The position numbers and the translations under genes were made by a program. DNA of 64,000 nt, from assembly GCF_026016465.1 (NCBI RefSeq), contig NZ_CP100390.1, positions 310,001 through 374,000 of the forward strand, in the 5' to 3' direction. Shown here one piece after another: positions 27,138-36,508 of the stretch. Each line of letters opens with the position of its first letter. Within the stretch, counting starts at the first letter, position 1. The notes under the pieces are model-generated. The model had not been told where the DNA came from, ran no database searches, and saw only the letters and a list, made by a program, of their open reading frames with translations. Source of the stretch: Alkalimarinus alittae (lineage in GTDB: Bacteria > Pseudomonadota > Gammaproteobacteria > Pseudomonadales > Oleiphilaceae).

Positions 27138-28267
27138 TGGGCTGTGGCTCCATCAGTATTTTCGGTGTTCGCTGACGGTAATTGATGTTGGCGATAGAGT
27201 AGGGCAACACGTTTTTTTAGTAGCTGAAGCGATTGAGATACATCCGGTAGTTCAGGGTCTATTGGCTGCTCTTTAAGGCTGCTTAGCGTGCTCAGTAGTA
27301 ACGTTGTGTCATCTTTGTTTTGAGAAAAATAAGTAGTAATCCATTCTTCGGCTTTTGTCAGACTCTGGATAAACATAGGCTGATTACGATCTAATAACGC
27401 CAGTTCGGCTTGCTCAATCATTAGGCGCAAGTTTTGCTGTAGGTAGTAGATTTGGTCTGGCGCCAGCAAGGGTTGAACGGGTTCGTCAAGGCGGCGGATA
27501 ATAACCAGTTGTTTTAGTTCATTAAGTGCTTGCTTTAGCATGCGAGTAAATTGGCCATCACTTGTGGCGAGCTCAGTCTCTTCTTCTGTACTGGCAAGGT
27601 CGGCGTCGACTTCATTATTGTGAAGTGTTTGGTAATGGCTTTGATCGAGCTTGTTGATAAGGTCTATCAGCGCTTCGAGTTTTAGGTATATTCCTTCACG
27701 GTCAACTTTCGATACTCGCTGTAGCGATAGGATATCTTTGCTCAATTGTTGGCGAATAACATACAAGCCAGGGTCATCTGATTCAGCTAATACTGTGTTT
27801 GCTGCATTAAGAATGGCTTCGGCGCCAGCAGCGTCTCTTTCCATATTAAGGCGCTGATTAGCTAGACGTAGTAAATATTCTGCTTCAGCCAGTAGCCAGT
27901 CAGTTCGGCTTTGGCCGCCTACTTGAGTGAGCTGGCGTGCGTTGTGTTCGATTTGTCTGCGAAGGGTAGCCATCTGATCGGTAACGGCTCTGCTTTGAGT
28001 TAGCAGGTCGGTGCCGTGCTTATTGGTCTGCGTTTGCAGGCGCTCTAGCGCTAGGCTCTGAGAGCCATCATCTTTTGCGATGTGTGACAGTTGAAATTTA
28101 AGTTGGTCGACTTCTTTGATACTCACCCAACCATAAGCCGATAAGCCGACCAATGCTGCAATTAGAATGATGATGACAAACCAAAGAGGCCACATCCTCA
28201 CTTTTTTTGGAGCGGTAGCCGGAGTGGTAGCCGGGGCCGGTAACGGGGATTGGGTTTCGTTTGTCAC
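27134..28267 (-). CDS. hemX: HemX, uroporphyrinogen-III methyltransferase-like membrane protein
   Basis: 377 residues. A proline/alanine-rich cytoplasmic start (PLPAPATTPATAPKK), one membrane span (LWFVIIILIAALVGLSAYGW) and a long periplasmic coiled coil (KEVDQLKFQLSHIAK onward), then the HemX domain (DWLLAEAEYLLRLANQRL, about 130-147). Despite older names there is no methyltransferase motif. It lies between hemD (49 bases) and hemY (4-base overlap). Confidence 0.9.
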   Translation of the reverse strand: MTNETQSPLPAPATTPATAPKKVRMWPLWFVIIILIAALVGLSAYGWVSIKEVDQLKFQLSHIAKDDGSQSLALERLQTQTNKHGTDLLTQSRAVTDQMATLRRQIEHNARQLTQVGGQSRTDWLLAEAEYLLRLANQRLNMERDAAGAEAILNAANTVLAESDDPGLYVIRQQLSKDILSLQRVSKVDREGIYLKLEALIDLINKLDQSHYQTLHNNEVDADLASTEEETELATSDGQFTRMLKQALNELKQLVIIRRLDEPVQPLLAPDQIYYLQQNLRLMIEQAELALLDRNQPMFIQSLTKAEEWITTYFSQNKDDTTLLLSTLSSLKEQPIDPELPDVSQSLQLLKKRVALLYRQHQLPSANTENTDGATAQ

Positions 28268-28316
28268 TACATATCCTATTTTTATTGGCTTTTGAGGCTA
28301 TGACATGGCTTTAGAT

Positions 28317-29156
28317 TTATGACATGTCGTTTAATGCAACATAGTTTGATTCAATGCATTCTACAAGTGCTTGTTCATTTAGTGCTTTAGGGACCCAAAC
28401 CTTACTGAACCCTAATGAGCGAGCCTGATCGGCGACACGCTGGCTTGGCACCAGAACATATTTATCCATTATTCTATTACGCTGCTCTATTGCTATATCC
28501 TTATTTTGGCTTATCTTTATAAGGTTATGCAATGTTTCGCCACTCAAAGTAATCAGTATGTCAGGTGAAAATGTTATTAGCGCGTTGTTTATTTCAGAAA
28601 CGCTATAGGTTGGGCAGCTGCGCTGGTATAAGTTTGCATAGTCTACTTTGGCACCTTGCTGCTCGAATTGTTGTTTTAACAATTCGCGTCCGCCTTCACC
28701 TCTGAGAATCAGTATTTTTTGATGCGCTAATTCTGTTAGTTCTGGTAAGTTTAGCAGTGATTCGCTGTCGTAGCCTGTCTCGGATGCAATAGCGGGTATA
28801 TCAGCGTCTTTCAACGCCTGAGCTGTTTTTTCACCGACGCCATACCATTGAATATTTAATGGTAGCTGGGGCCAATACTGGTTAATCCATTCTAGGCCAT
28901 AGCGAACGGCATGAACGCTGATAGCAATCACGTGGCTGTATTGATCAAGGTTTAAAAAACAGTTTTTAAGGGGTTGGCTGCTAGGCGAGGATTCGACTGC
29001 AATCGTGGGGAATTGAATGACCTCTGCGCCTAATTGTTTGAGCTGTGATGTTAATGCTTTGCCCTGGTCATGTGGGCGGGCGATCAGAACGCGCACTCCT
29101 TTTAAGGTGGTGCGCGTGTTCTTTTTACTATTAGTAAGGTTTGTCTTACTGCTCAC
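28317..29156 (-). CDS. hemD: uroporphyrinogen-III synthase HemD
   Basis: 279 residues from GTG 29156. It overlaps the hemC stop by 11 bases and has GGAG about 13 bases upstream; a TTG at 29219 is also possible. The HemD fold is recognised by [41 protein letters not shown] and [11 protein letters not shown], with [11 protein letters not shown] in the second domain. It closes and inverts ring D of hydroxymethylbilane. The basic Thr/Asn-rich N-terminus of about 20 residues is longer than in most homologues. Confidence 0.9.
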   Translation of the reverse strand: MSSKTNLTNSKKNTRTTLKGVRVLIARPHDQGKALTSQLKQLGAEVIQFPTIAVESSPSSQPLKNCFLNLDQYSHVIAISVHAVRYGLEWINQYWPQLPLNIQWYGVGEKTAQALKDADIPAIASETGYDSESLLNLPELTELAHQKILILRGEGGRELLKQQFEQQGAKVDYANLYQRSCPTYSVSEINNALITFSPDILITLSGETLHNLIKISQNKDIAIEQRNRIMDKYVLVPSQRVADQARSLGFSKVWVPKALNEQALVECIESNYVALNDMS

Positions 29157-30081
29157 TGTTGTGGACCGACTCCAGTATTTTTCCCGCCCCTTGAGCAAGC
29201 AAGGCTTCAGCGAGTTCAATACCTAGTTGTTCAGCTTGATCGGCTGGACCTCTCACTTCGCTTCGAAGAATTCGGCTGCCATCAGGCTCTCCGACTAAAC
29301 CTCGAACGAACAGTTGATCACCTTCAAGTGTGGCATAGCCACCAATGGGTACTTGGCAGCCGCCTTCGAGACGTCGGTTCATCGCTCTCTCAGCCGCTAC
29401 ACAGGTCTGGCTAGGCTTGTGAATAAGTGGCTGAAGTAACGCAATCACTTCTTTGTCTGCTAAACGGCACTCTATGCCTAATGCTCCTTGGCCAGCTGCG
29501 GGTAAGCTGACGGTATCAGGAATCGTGCTTTTGATTCGGTCGTTAAAGCCAAGGCGCTTAAGGCCTGATGAGGCTAGGATAATGGCATCATATTCACCGT
29601 TATCGAGCTTGGCTAAGCGCGTATTAACATTTCCCCTGAGCCAGTTGATTTCAAGGTCAGGTCTAAGTTCGCCAATTTGGCAGCGACGTCTAAGACTAGA
29701 GGTACCCACGATAGCGCCTTGAGGCAGCTCATCAATATTCGCGTATTTGTTACTTACAAATGCGTCGGTAGGGTCTTCACGCTCGGTAATGACCGCAAGT
29801 CCTAAGCCCTCAGGGAACTCCATAGGAACGTCTTTCATGGAGTGAACGGCAATGTCTGCGAGGTTTTCTAACATGGCGGCTTCAAGCTCTTTTACAAACA
29901 GCCCTTTGCCTCCGACTTTTGCTAACGGCACATCCAGTATTTTATCACCCTTAGTCGCGATACCCAGTAACTCGACTTCTAGCTGTGGGTAAAGCTCTTC
30001 AAGACGAGCTTTGATATGTTCCGCCTGCCACATGGCTAGCGCACTTCTTCGGGTTGCAATTCGTAGTTTAGAAATGGTCAT
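29146..30081 (-). CDS. hemC: hydroxymethylbilane synthase HemC
   Basis: 311 residues. [57 protein letters not shown] and [12 protein letters not shown] (the dipyrromethane-cofactor cysteine) are all intact. It polymerises four porphobilinogens. First of hemC-D-X-Y. The algR-hemC arrangement is the Pseudomonas one. Confidence 0.97.
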   Translation of the reverse strand: MTISKLRIATRRSALAMWQAEHIKARLEELYPQLEVELLGIATKGDKILDVPLAKVGGKGLFVKELEAAMLENLADIAVHSMKDVPMEFPEGLGLAVITEREDPTDAFVSNKYANIDELPQGAIVGTSSLRRRCQIGELRPDLEINWLRGNVNTRLAKLDNGEYDAIILASSGLKRLGFNDRIKSTIPDTVSLPAAGQGALGIECRLADKEVIALLQPLIHKPSQTCVAAERAMNRRLEGGCQVPIGGYATLEGDQLFVRGLVGEPDGSRILRSEVRGPADQAEQLGIELAEALLAQGAGKILESVHNSEQ

Positions 30082-30209
30082 TACTAGCTTCTTTATATTT
30101 AAGGGTTGTTCTTTAAAGTACGGATAAACTGTATTGGTGTAAAAGCCTACCTTTTTTGGTACGAAATGTCTTGATATATGGCAATGGCTTGAAAAGAAAG
30201 TATGAATGT

Positions 30210-30959
30210 TTACATCTGAGATTCAATCCATGCTTTAACATCGACGGTATGGCGTCGGCTGACGGGTATTTCTCCGGCATTATTCTTTAAGCGCACATTA
30301 TAATGACCGGCGTTATCTCTAATGAGCGCCTCAATATAGACGGTATTGACCAGTGAGTTTCTATGAGTCCGAAGAAAGCGGGGAGCATAGTCTGCTTCAA
30401 GTTCTTTTAAGGTGTTATCTATAACGGTTTCACCGTTTTGGTGGTGAACGGTTACATATTTTTGGTCAGCCATAAAATAATATATATGGGTCAGGTCGAT
30501 AAGCTCTCTGCCTTTCCATGTTTTGGCAACTAAGTAGGGGGTGGTTTGGTTGTTGCGGCTAATAGGGCTCCCTTCACTGAGTTGAACTTTATTGAGCTTT
30601 CCTGCTTGCTGCAATGCTTTTTCTAATGCTTCTTTCCTAACCGGTTTAAGTAAATAGTCCGTTGCCTGCACTTTAAAGGCTGAAATTGCGTACTCGTCGT
30701 AAGCGGTGCAGAAAATAATAGCGGGCGGTGTTGCGAGCGTCGCCACTTGTTCTGCAGCGGCTAAGCCATCCATACCAGGCATGCGGATATCCATTAATAC
30801 AATCGCAGGGTCAGACTGCTGTATGGCAGTAAGTGCTTCTTCACCGTTACTGGCTTCAGCACAAACTTGATAGTTGTCTGTGGCGTTGACTAAGCGAATC
30901 AAGCGCTCTCTGGCAAGCTCTTCATCATCGACGACTAAAACCCGTATTTTGTCTTTCAC
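30210..30959 (-). CDS. algR: LytTR response regulator, AlgR-like
   Basis: 249 residues. The receiver has [14 protein letters not shown], the phospho-acceptor in [13 protein letters not shown] and K in [12 protein letters not shown]. The C-terminal LytTR DNA-binding domain shows [15 protein letters not shown] and [16 protein letters not shown]. In Pseudomonas AlgR controls alginate, twitching and quorum-linked genes. Position between algZ-like and hemC genes supports the name. The algD pathway itself is not here, so targets are unknown. Confidence 0.9.
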   Translation of the reverse strand: MKDKIRVLVVDDEELARERLIRLVNATDNYQVCAEASNGEEALTAIQQSDPAIVLMDIRMPGMDGLAAAEQVATLATPPAIIFCTAYDEYAISAFKVQATDYLLKPVRKEALEKALQQAGKLNKVQLSEGSPISRNNQTTPYLVAKTWKGRELIDLTHIYYFMADQKYVTVHHQNGETVIDNTLKELEADYAPRFLRTHRNSLVNTVYIEALIRDNAGHYNVRLKNNAGEIPVSRRHTVDVKAWIESQM

Positions 30960-31009
30960 CTATTGTATTCCTATGCCGTGTTTGGTGGGTTCAACTTTAG
31001 CTATAAATA

Positions 31010-32104
31010 TTAATGTGTATGCTGGTGGACTGGAAATCGCAGCGTAACTGTAAATATGCCGTCAATTTGGCTGGTCTTCATGATCGCTTGTTGCTCGTAA
31101 ATTGCCTCAAAGCGACTACGGATATTATCAAGTGCAATCTTATTCCCTTTTTTATGAGATTCTGATAACTCGCTATCAAATGGGTTGCTAACAAGAATAT
31201 AAACGGTATTTTTTTTGCGATAACTTTCAATGGTGATCGTTCCGCCATCGGTTCTCGGCTGAATGCCATGATAAATGGCGTTTTCCACTAAGGGTTGTAA
31301 GCTTAATGGCGGTATTAAGACTGAACCGTCATAGTTTGATAGTTTCCAGTCTACGGTCATCCTGCCGCTTAACCTCAAGCCTTCAATATGAAGGTATCGC
31401 TTGCAAAGCGCCAGTTCTTCACTCAAGGGTATGAGCATCTTTTTGTTGTTGAGGGTGGCTCTGAATAATTCAGATAAGTCGAGTACGGCCTCTTCGGCTA
31501 TATCGGGGTTAGACGCGATTAAACTGGCGATGGTATTCATACTATTGAACAAAAAGTGGGGGCGAATTCGTGCTTGAAGGGCTTCAAGACGAGCCTGTAG
31601 TTCTGCTTGTCGTTGGTTTTTCCACTGCTGCTGTAAATAAAAATAACGCAGTGTGATGCCGCCAATAATCGCGCTTATAACTACGTTTTTGAGTAGGAAT
31701 AACGTATCAACTACTCCGTCGCTTTGCGGACGTAAAAAATGATCGGCCACTAAACTGTAAATAATGGTAATGAAGAGAATAATGATAAATGCAGTGGTTG
31801 CCGCAACATTGATTGAAAGCTTTGCGAGTATCGGCCTAGCTGTACACAACACGGCGGCACTGGTAAGAACCGTCCAGTGACCAAACAACGAAATTAACCC
31901 AAGATAGTTCCAGTCCATCAGCTTGGCGCTAGGGTGGGCTAAGGTAAATAATAAGGCGACTAGTTCGGTGACAATCAGTAACGAGAATACCGCTTGAACG
32001 CGACAAAGGTCGGGTAGAAAGAAATCAGAATTGGGGTCTTCTATCACCTCTTTCAGTTGGTTTTTTTCAATATTGTGGGGTTTATCGATAGGGGTGTTTT
32101 TCAT
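31010..32104 (-). CDS. algZ: LytS-family sensor histidine kinase, AlgZ/FimS-like
   Basis: 364 residues. Four hydrophobic segments form the N-terminal half (FSLLIVTELVALLFTLA, LISLFGHWTVLTSAAVL, AFIIILFITIIYSLV, VVISAIIGGITLRYFYL). The His_kinase domain follows, with RIRPHFLFNSMNTIAS as the phospho-acceptor box and PLSLQPLVENAIYHGI as the N box. It lies 50 bases before the algR gene. The ATPase G-boxes are short, as in AlgZ/FimS, so kinase activity is not certain. Confidence 0.88.
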   Translation of the reverse strand: MKNTPIDKPHNIEKNQLKEVIEDPNSDFFLPDLCRVQAVFSLLIVTELVALLFTLAHPSAKLMDWNYLGLISLFGHWTVLTSAAVLCTARPILAKLSINVAATTAFIIILFITIIYSLVADHFLRPQSDGVVDTLFLLKNVVISAIIGGITLRYFYLQQQWKNQRQAELQARLEALQARIRPHFLFNSMNTIASLIASNPDIAEEAVLDLSELFRATLNNKKMLIPLSEELALCKRYLHIEGLRLSGRMTVDWKLSNYDGSVLIPPLSLQPLVENAIYHGIQPRTDGGTITIESYRKKNTVYILVSNPFDSELSESHKKGNKIALDNIRSRFEAIYEQQAIMKTSQIDGIFTVTLRFPVHQHTH

Positions 32105-32141
32105 TTGAGGTTGTTCTGATTATCCGTTACAGAATCGAAGT

Positions 32142-32149
32142 GGTATACT
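32142..32149 (+). promoter_or_regulatory. extended -10 promoter candidate for argH
   Basis: TGGTATACT is a near-consensus extended -10 about 140 bases before argH, in the divergent algZ-argH region. No good -35 is visible. Confidence 0.35.
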
Positions 32150-32290
32150 GCGAGCCTTTAAAATTTTATATTGCGAACATTAAAAGTTTAGCACAACTCA
32201 CTCTTCCTGTAGGCCTCTAGGTTCACGCCTTGTCTGCAGTTAGGTTTTGTGGGTCGTCAGTGTTTCGGGCATCGATTAAAGAGAGTAGGC

Positions 32291-33691
32291 ATGAGTAACG
32301 AAAATCAGACAACTGAAAAACCTTGGGGCGGACGATTTACCGAGCCGACCGATGCATTTGTAGAGCGCTTTACCGCTTCTGTAGACTTTGATCAGCGGCT
32401 CTATTATCACGACATTCAGGGCTCAATTGCTCACGCAACGATGCTTGCAAAAGTCGGTGTGTTAACCGAACAAGAGCGCGATACAATCCTTCAAGGCTTG
32501 AAAGAAGTTCAAGAAGATATCGAGCAGGGTCGCTTTGAGTGGTCAGTAGCGCTTGAAGATGTTCATATGAATATTGAAGCACGCTTAACTGATAAAATCG
32601 GTATTACCGGTAAAAAACTTCATACCGGTCGCTCGCGTAACGATCAGGTCGCAACAGATATTCGCCTTTATCTAAGAGACGAAATTGATATCATCGCGTT
32701 AGAAATTACCCGCCTACAGCAGGGTATGTTGGCGTTGGCCGAGCGTGAAGCAGATACGATTATGCCTGGCTTTACTCACCTTCAAACGGCTCAGCCTGTT
32801 ACCTTTGGGCATCATATTATGGCGTGGTTTGAAATGATGAGTCGTGATTATGAACGCTTAATGGATTGTCGCAAGCGCGTTAATATCATGCCTTTAGGGG
32901 CTGCAGCTTTGGCGGGTACCACTTACCCGATTGATCGCCACTTAACGGCAGAGTTGCTTGGTTTTGAGCGCCCGACTAATAACTCGCTTGATTCGGTCAG
33001 TGACCGTGACTTTGCGATTGAGTTCTGTGCGTTTGCGAGCTTGGTGATGAGTCACCTTTCTCGTAGTTCAGAAGAATTGATCTTGTGGGCGTCTGCTCAG
33101 TTTAACTTTATTGATTTACCCGATCGTTTCTGTACGGGCTCATCCATTATGCCGCAGAAGAAAAACCCGGATGTTCCTGAGCTGGTTCGCGGTAAAAGTG
33201 GCCGTGTAACGGGGCATTTGATCTCGTTATTGATGTTGATGAAATCTCAACCTTTGGCGTACAACAAAGACAACCAAGAAGACAAAGAGCCACTGTTTGA
33301 TGTAATCGATACGTTAAAAGGTTGCTTAAAAGCGTATGGTGATATGGTTCCGGCTATTCAAGTTAAAGCGGAAAGCATGGAAGAAGCAGCTCGTAGAGGC
33401 TTTTCTACAGCGACTGACCTTGCCGATTACTTAGTTGTTAAAGGTATGCCTTTCCGTGACGCTCATGAGGTGGTCGGAAAAGCGGTTGCTTATGGCGTTG
33501 AGCATGAAAAAGATTTATCAGAAATGAGTTTAGCAGAGCTGAAAAAATTCTCTGATGTGATTGCTGATGATGTGTTTGACGTGCTGACATTGGAAGGTTC
33601 CGTTAATGCCCGAAATCATATTGGTGGAACCGCTCCAGCACAAGTCCGAAAAGCAGTTGCTGCGGCAAAAGAGATGTTAGCGGCTCGCTAA
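32291..33691 (+). CDS. argH: argininosuccinate lyase
   Basis: 466 residues from ATG 32291, giving a standard N-terminus ([17 protein letters not shown]). The fumarase/aspartase superfamily signature [15 protein letters not shown], the [12 protein letters not shown] motif and [11 protein letters not shown] are all intact. It splits argininosuccinate to arginine and fumarate. Divergent from algZ, as in Pseudomonas. It ends at a strong bidirectional terminator. Confidence 0.97.
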   Translation: MSNENQTTEKPWGGRFTEPTDAFVERFTASVDFDQRLYYHDIQGSIAHATMLAKVGVLTEQERDTILQGLKEVQEDIEQGRFEWSVALEDVHMNIEARLTDKIGITGKKLHTGRSRNDQVATDIRLYLRDEIDIIALEITRLQQGMLALAEREADTIMPGFTHLQTAQPVTFGHHIMAWFEMMSRDYERLMDCRKRVNIMPLGAAALAGTTYPIDRHLTAELLGFERPTNNSLDSVSDRDFAIEFCAFASLVMSHLSRSSEELILWASAQFNFIDLPDRFCTGSSIMPQKKNPDVPELVRGKSGRVTGHLISLLMLMKSQPLAYNKDNQEDKEPLFDVIDTLKGCLKAYGDMVPAIQVKAESMEEAARRGFSTATDLADYLVVKGMPFRDAHEVVGKAVAYGVEHEKDLSEMSLAELKKFSDVIADDVFDVLTLEGSVNARNHIGGTAPAQVRKAVAAAKEMLAAR

Positions 33692-33696
33692 GCGCC

Positions 33697-33733
33697 TTTT
33701 TGTGTAGGTTGGGGTGACCGACCTACACAAAAA
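33697..33733. terminator. bidirectional terminator argH / GGDEF gene
   Basis: TTTTTGTGTAGGT (33697-33709) pairs exactly with ACCTACACAAAAA (33721-33733). It lies between convergent genes, starting six bases after the argH stop and ending just before the stop of the minus-strand gene. Confidence 0.85.
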
Positions 33734-36190
33734 TTATGCTACCATTTCATCTAAAGGCTTAGGTTTAGAGATACCAAAGCCTTGTCCGAAGTGAATCCCC
33801 ATTCGGCGGATGTCGCCTAAAGTACCGTGGTCTTCTACGTTACCTGCGATGGTTTGCTTGCCGGTTAGGTTGGCAATCTTTTGGATGCTTTCAACGATGA
33901 CCTGTTTGACTGGGTCGTCATGCATTGACTTAATGAGCGCACCATCAATTTTAATATAGCTTGCAGGGATATCTGCTAAATATTGATAGCCGATGCTGGT
34001 TTTACCTACGTTATCTATCGCTGTTTTACAGCCCAGTTCGTTGATGGCTTCGGCAAAGGCTTTCGCTTCTGCGAAATGCTCCACTACAAATTGCTCATCG
34101 AGTTCAAAGCACAGTGTCTCGGCTTCAACGCCAAACTGATTCAGTTGTCGCTTGATAAATATAGGTAACTTAGGGTCGAGCATGCTTTCAATGGCGATAT
34201 TAATCGAGCAAAGTTTTCGTCTATGTTCTAGCTCATTGTGTTGGGCCAACCACTGCATTACCTTATAGATAACCGCCTGATCAAAGGCTGTTATGATATC
34301 GAATCGCTGTGCAATATGGATGAACTGAGCCGGCATAATTAGATTGCCTTCAGTATCTTGGATGCGCGCGAGTACTTCAAAATAATCACCCCAGACAGCA
34401 CTGTTAACAGGTCTTATTTGCTGGTAGCTGAGTTGTAGGCTGTCACCGCCACGAACGGCTTTTTGGATCATCTGAATTTGTTGTTTTGACTGCTTTAGCT
34501 CTACTCTGCGGAGTTCTCGGTGAGTATTGTAGCTATGAACGCGATTACGACCCGCCACTTTTGCCGCATAGCGGGTGCTATCGGCAATTCTTATGAGTTC
34601 TTCTGTACTTTCGCTTTCGCCGGTGATGGGAACAAGGCCAATGCTAACACCGACATTAAAGCGTTGCTCTTCATATTCAAATATATAAGCGGCGATAGCA
34701 TCGCGGACATTTTCTGCTACGCGGTGAGCTTCTGGAGTTGAGCAATTTTCAAGAATGGCGGCGAACTCATCGCCCCCAATGCGAGCAAAAGCGTCACGCT
34801 GTCGTATTTTATCATTGATAATTCGGCTAATTTGGCGAAGTAACTCGTCTCCTGCGCTATGCCCGCAACGGTCGCTTACTTCCTTAAACTGGTCAAGTTC
34901 CATATACAGCAGTGCGTGTGTAGACTCACGTTGTTGTGCATTGGTTAAACACCGAGCGAGTCGAACTTGAAACTCTCGGCGATTAAATGTACCCGTTAAA
35001 GGGTCGTGCTTGGCTAGGTAGTTGAGTTTTTCTTGGTCTTTAATGCGGTCGTTAATATTTCGTGCGATATGAGCAGCCCCTAGGCGCTCACCCTGAGCGT
35101 TGTTGATACGGCTGAAGCGCATCTCGTAGATGGGAATATCCTCTTCTCGTTGTGCAAGAGGCATTTCTACGCAAAAGTGATCTCTTTCGAGTGCTCTTTC
35201 CCAGAGGCGTTGATAAATTCGACGTTCATTGGGGTAGGCCTCGAGTATCTCGGGTAGGGCGTCGCCAACCGCAATTGAAAAACCGAATATACTTTTAAAC
35301 TGTTTTTGATAGGCATTATTGAATGTAATAACGTTTAACTGGTTATCAAGCGCCAAGACTAAATCTTCGGTGCTATCCAATACACCCGCTAAATAATCAC
35401 CTAACTGATTTTGTTTGGCTTTTGCGTTGTACAATTCAGAGATATCTTGGATTGAGCCTGAAAGATGCGTTATTTGGTCTTTAACGGTGTGAGCTTTGCC
35501 GGTTAGTTTAACCCAGATGGTTTGCTGTTCGGCGTTAAGCATCGAGGCTTCAATTGAAAAAGGTTCGCCAGAAGTTAAGCACTGTTGAAACGCGGCTCGA
35601 ATTCGAGGTTGCTCATCGTGAAAATAATAAAGAATGTGTTCTGGCGTGATTGCTTCATTTTTATCGATAGCGAAGATGGAATATACGCCATCAGTCCAGC
35701 TGACCTGGTTGGTGACGACATCAAGTTGCCAGCCGCCCATCTTCCCCGCCAGTTCAAATTGTTCAGATAACGACGTGTCGCCCAACAAGTGTTGTGCCGC
35801 TTCAGTATTGGTGTGAGACCAAGGGGTGATCGGGTGTTGAAAAAGCTCTTGATTATCGTTAGCGAGGTCTTTAATGGTGATGGTGCCGGGAAAGAAATAC
35901 CCTGTTTTATGTCGAAAGGTTACCCTGATAGTCCTTTCGTTCTGAATCATCTCTTCTTGTTGAATAGGCTTTGGGTAGTCAAAGGTTGAGGCTGCAAGCG
36001 TTTTGAAGTGCTCGCCAACAAGGTCTTGGTTTTTATAGCCGAACCAACGCTCTGCGAGAGCGCAAACTTGTACAATATTATTGCCGTTATCAATAATAAC
36101 TGAGGCCGATTGATCGCCTTCGGTTACGCTAACATCAAGATCATCATCGTTACGAATACGGCTGATCTCATACTTCTTCATTGTATTCAT
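33734..36190 (-). CDS. PAS-GGDEF-EAL protein with decayed EAL domain
   Basis: 818 residues from ATG 36190 (GTG 36214 also possible). PAS-like segments occupy about 25-390. The GGDEF domain (about 400-565) has an intact FARIGGDEFAAIL and looks active. The EAL-like domain (about 570-818) has EVL in place of EAL, IDNVGKTS in place of DDFGTG, and IAGNVED where AEGVE or AEFVE is expected, while KIDG and GQGFGISKP remain. This pattern suggests a diguanylate cyclase with a non-catalytic c-di-GMP-binding or regulatory EAL domain. Overall it resembles the MorA-type EAL branch. No membrane span is evident. Confidence 0.85.
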   Translation of the reverse strand: MNTMKKYEISRIRNDDDLDVSVTEGDQSASVIIDNGNNIVQVCALAERWFGYKNQDLVGEHFKTLAASTFDYPKPIQQEEMIQNERTIRVTFRHKTGYFFPGTITIKDLANDNQELFQHPITPWSHTNTEAAQHLLGDTSLSEQFELAGKMGGWQLDVVTNQVSWTDGVYSIFAIDKNEAITPEHILYYFHDEQPRIRAAFQQCLTSGEPFSIEASMLNAEQQTIWVKLTGKAHTVKDQITHLSGSIQDISELYNAKAKQNQLGDYLAGVLDSTEDLVLALDNQLNVITFNNAYQKQFKSIFGFSIAVGDALPEILEAYPNERRIYQRLWERALERDHFCVEMPLAQREEDIPIYEMRFSRINNAQGERLGAAHIARNINDRIKDQEKLNYLAKHDPLTGTFNRREFQVRLARCLTNAQQRESTHALLYMELDQFKEVSDRCGHSAGDELLRQISRIINDKIRQRDAFARIGGDEFAAILENCSTPEAHRVAENVRDAIAAYIFEYEEQRFNVGVSIGLVPITGESESTEELIRIADSTRYAAKVAGRNRVHSYNTHRELRRVELKQSKQQIQMIQKAVRGGDSLQLSYQQIRPVNSAVWGDYFEVLARIQDTEGNLIMPAQFIHIAQRFDIITAFDQAVIYKVMQWLAQHNELEHRRKLCSINIAIESMLDPKLPIFIKRQLNQFGVEAETLCFELDEQFVVEHFAEAKAFAEAINELGCKTAIDNVGKTSIGYQYLADIPASYIKIDGALIKSMHDDPVKQVIVESIQKIANLTGKQTIAGNVEDHGTLGDIRRMGIHFGQGFGISKPKPLDEMVA

Positions 36191-36508
36191 ATCTGCTTGC
36201 CTATCCAAAAGCACAACTCATGGTAAAGTAAAGACGCTTAACAACGCGGCGTCACTGTTAATTCTCGAATATTTGATCGTTTTGTGAGCAGTCTCTCAGT
36301 AGTCTGTCATTAATACGTATCTTTAATGGGTTTAGCCATACTCTAAGAGATGGTTGTCTATGATGATTTGCGAATATTTTTATTGGGTGCTATTTATACC
36401 AGATGTTACGCTAAAGTTCATTGTTTAGACGATGGTATCTATTGCAGGGTGTTAAAACGTTAATCGTCTTATTTGTGGCGATCACGCCAAACGGGAAATG
36501 AAAACTCA
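36191..36508. other. divergent intergenic region without gene
   Basis: 318 bases between the GGDEF/EAL gene and cyaA. I see no reading frame with a ribosome site and no clear hairpin; it presumably carries the two divergent promoters, but no convincing -35/-10 pair was found. Confidence 0.4.

Noticed and set aside
29157-29219. hemD start at TTG 29219
   Set aside because: It would overlap hemC by 74 bases and add a non-conserved tail; GTG 29156 fits a coupled start better.
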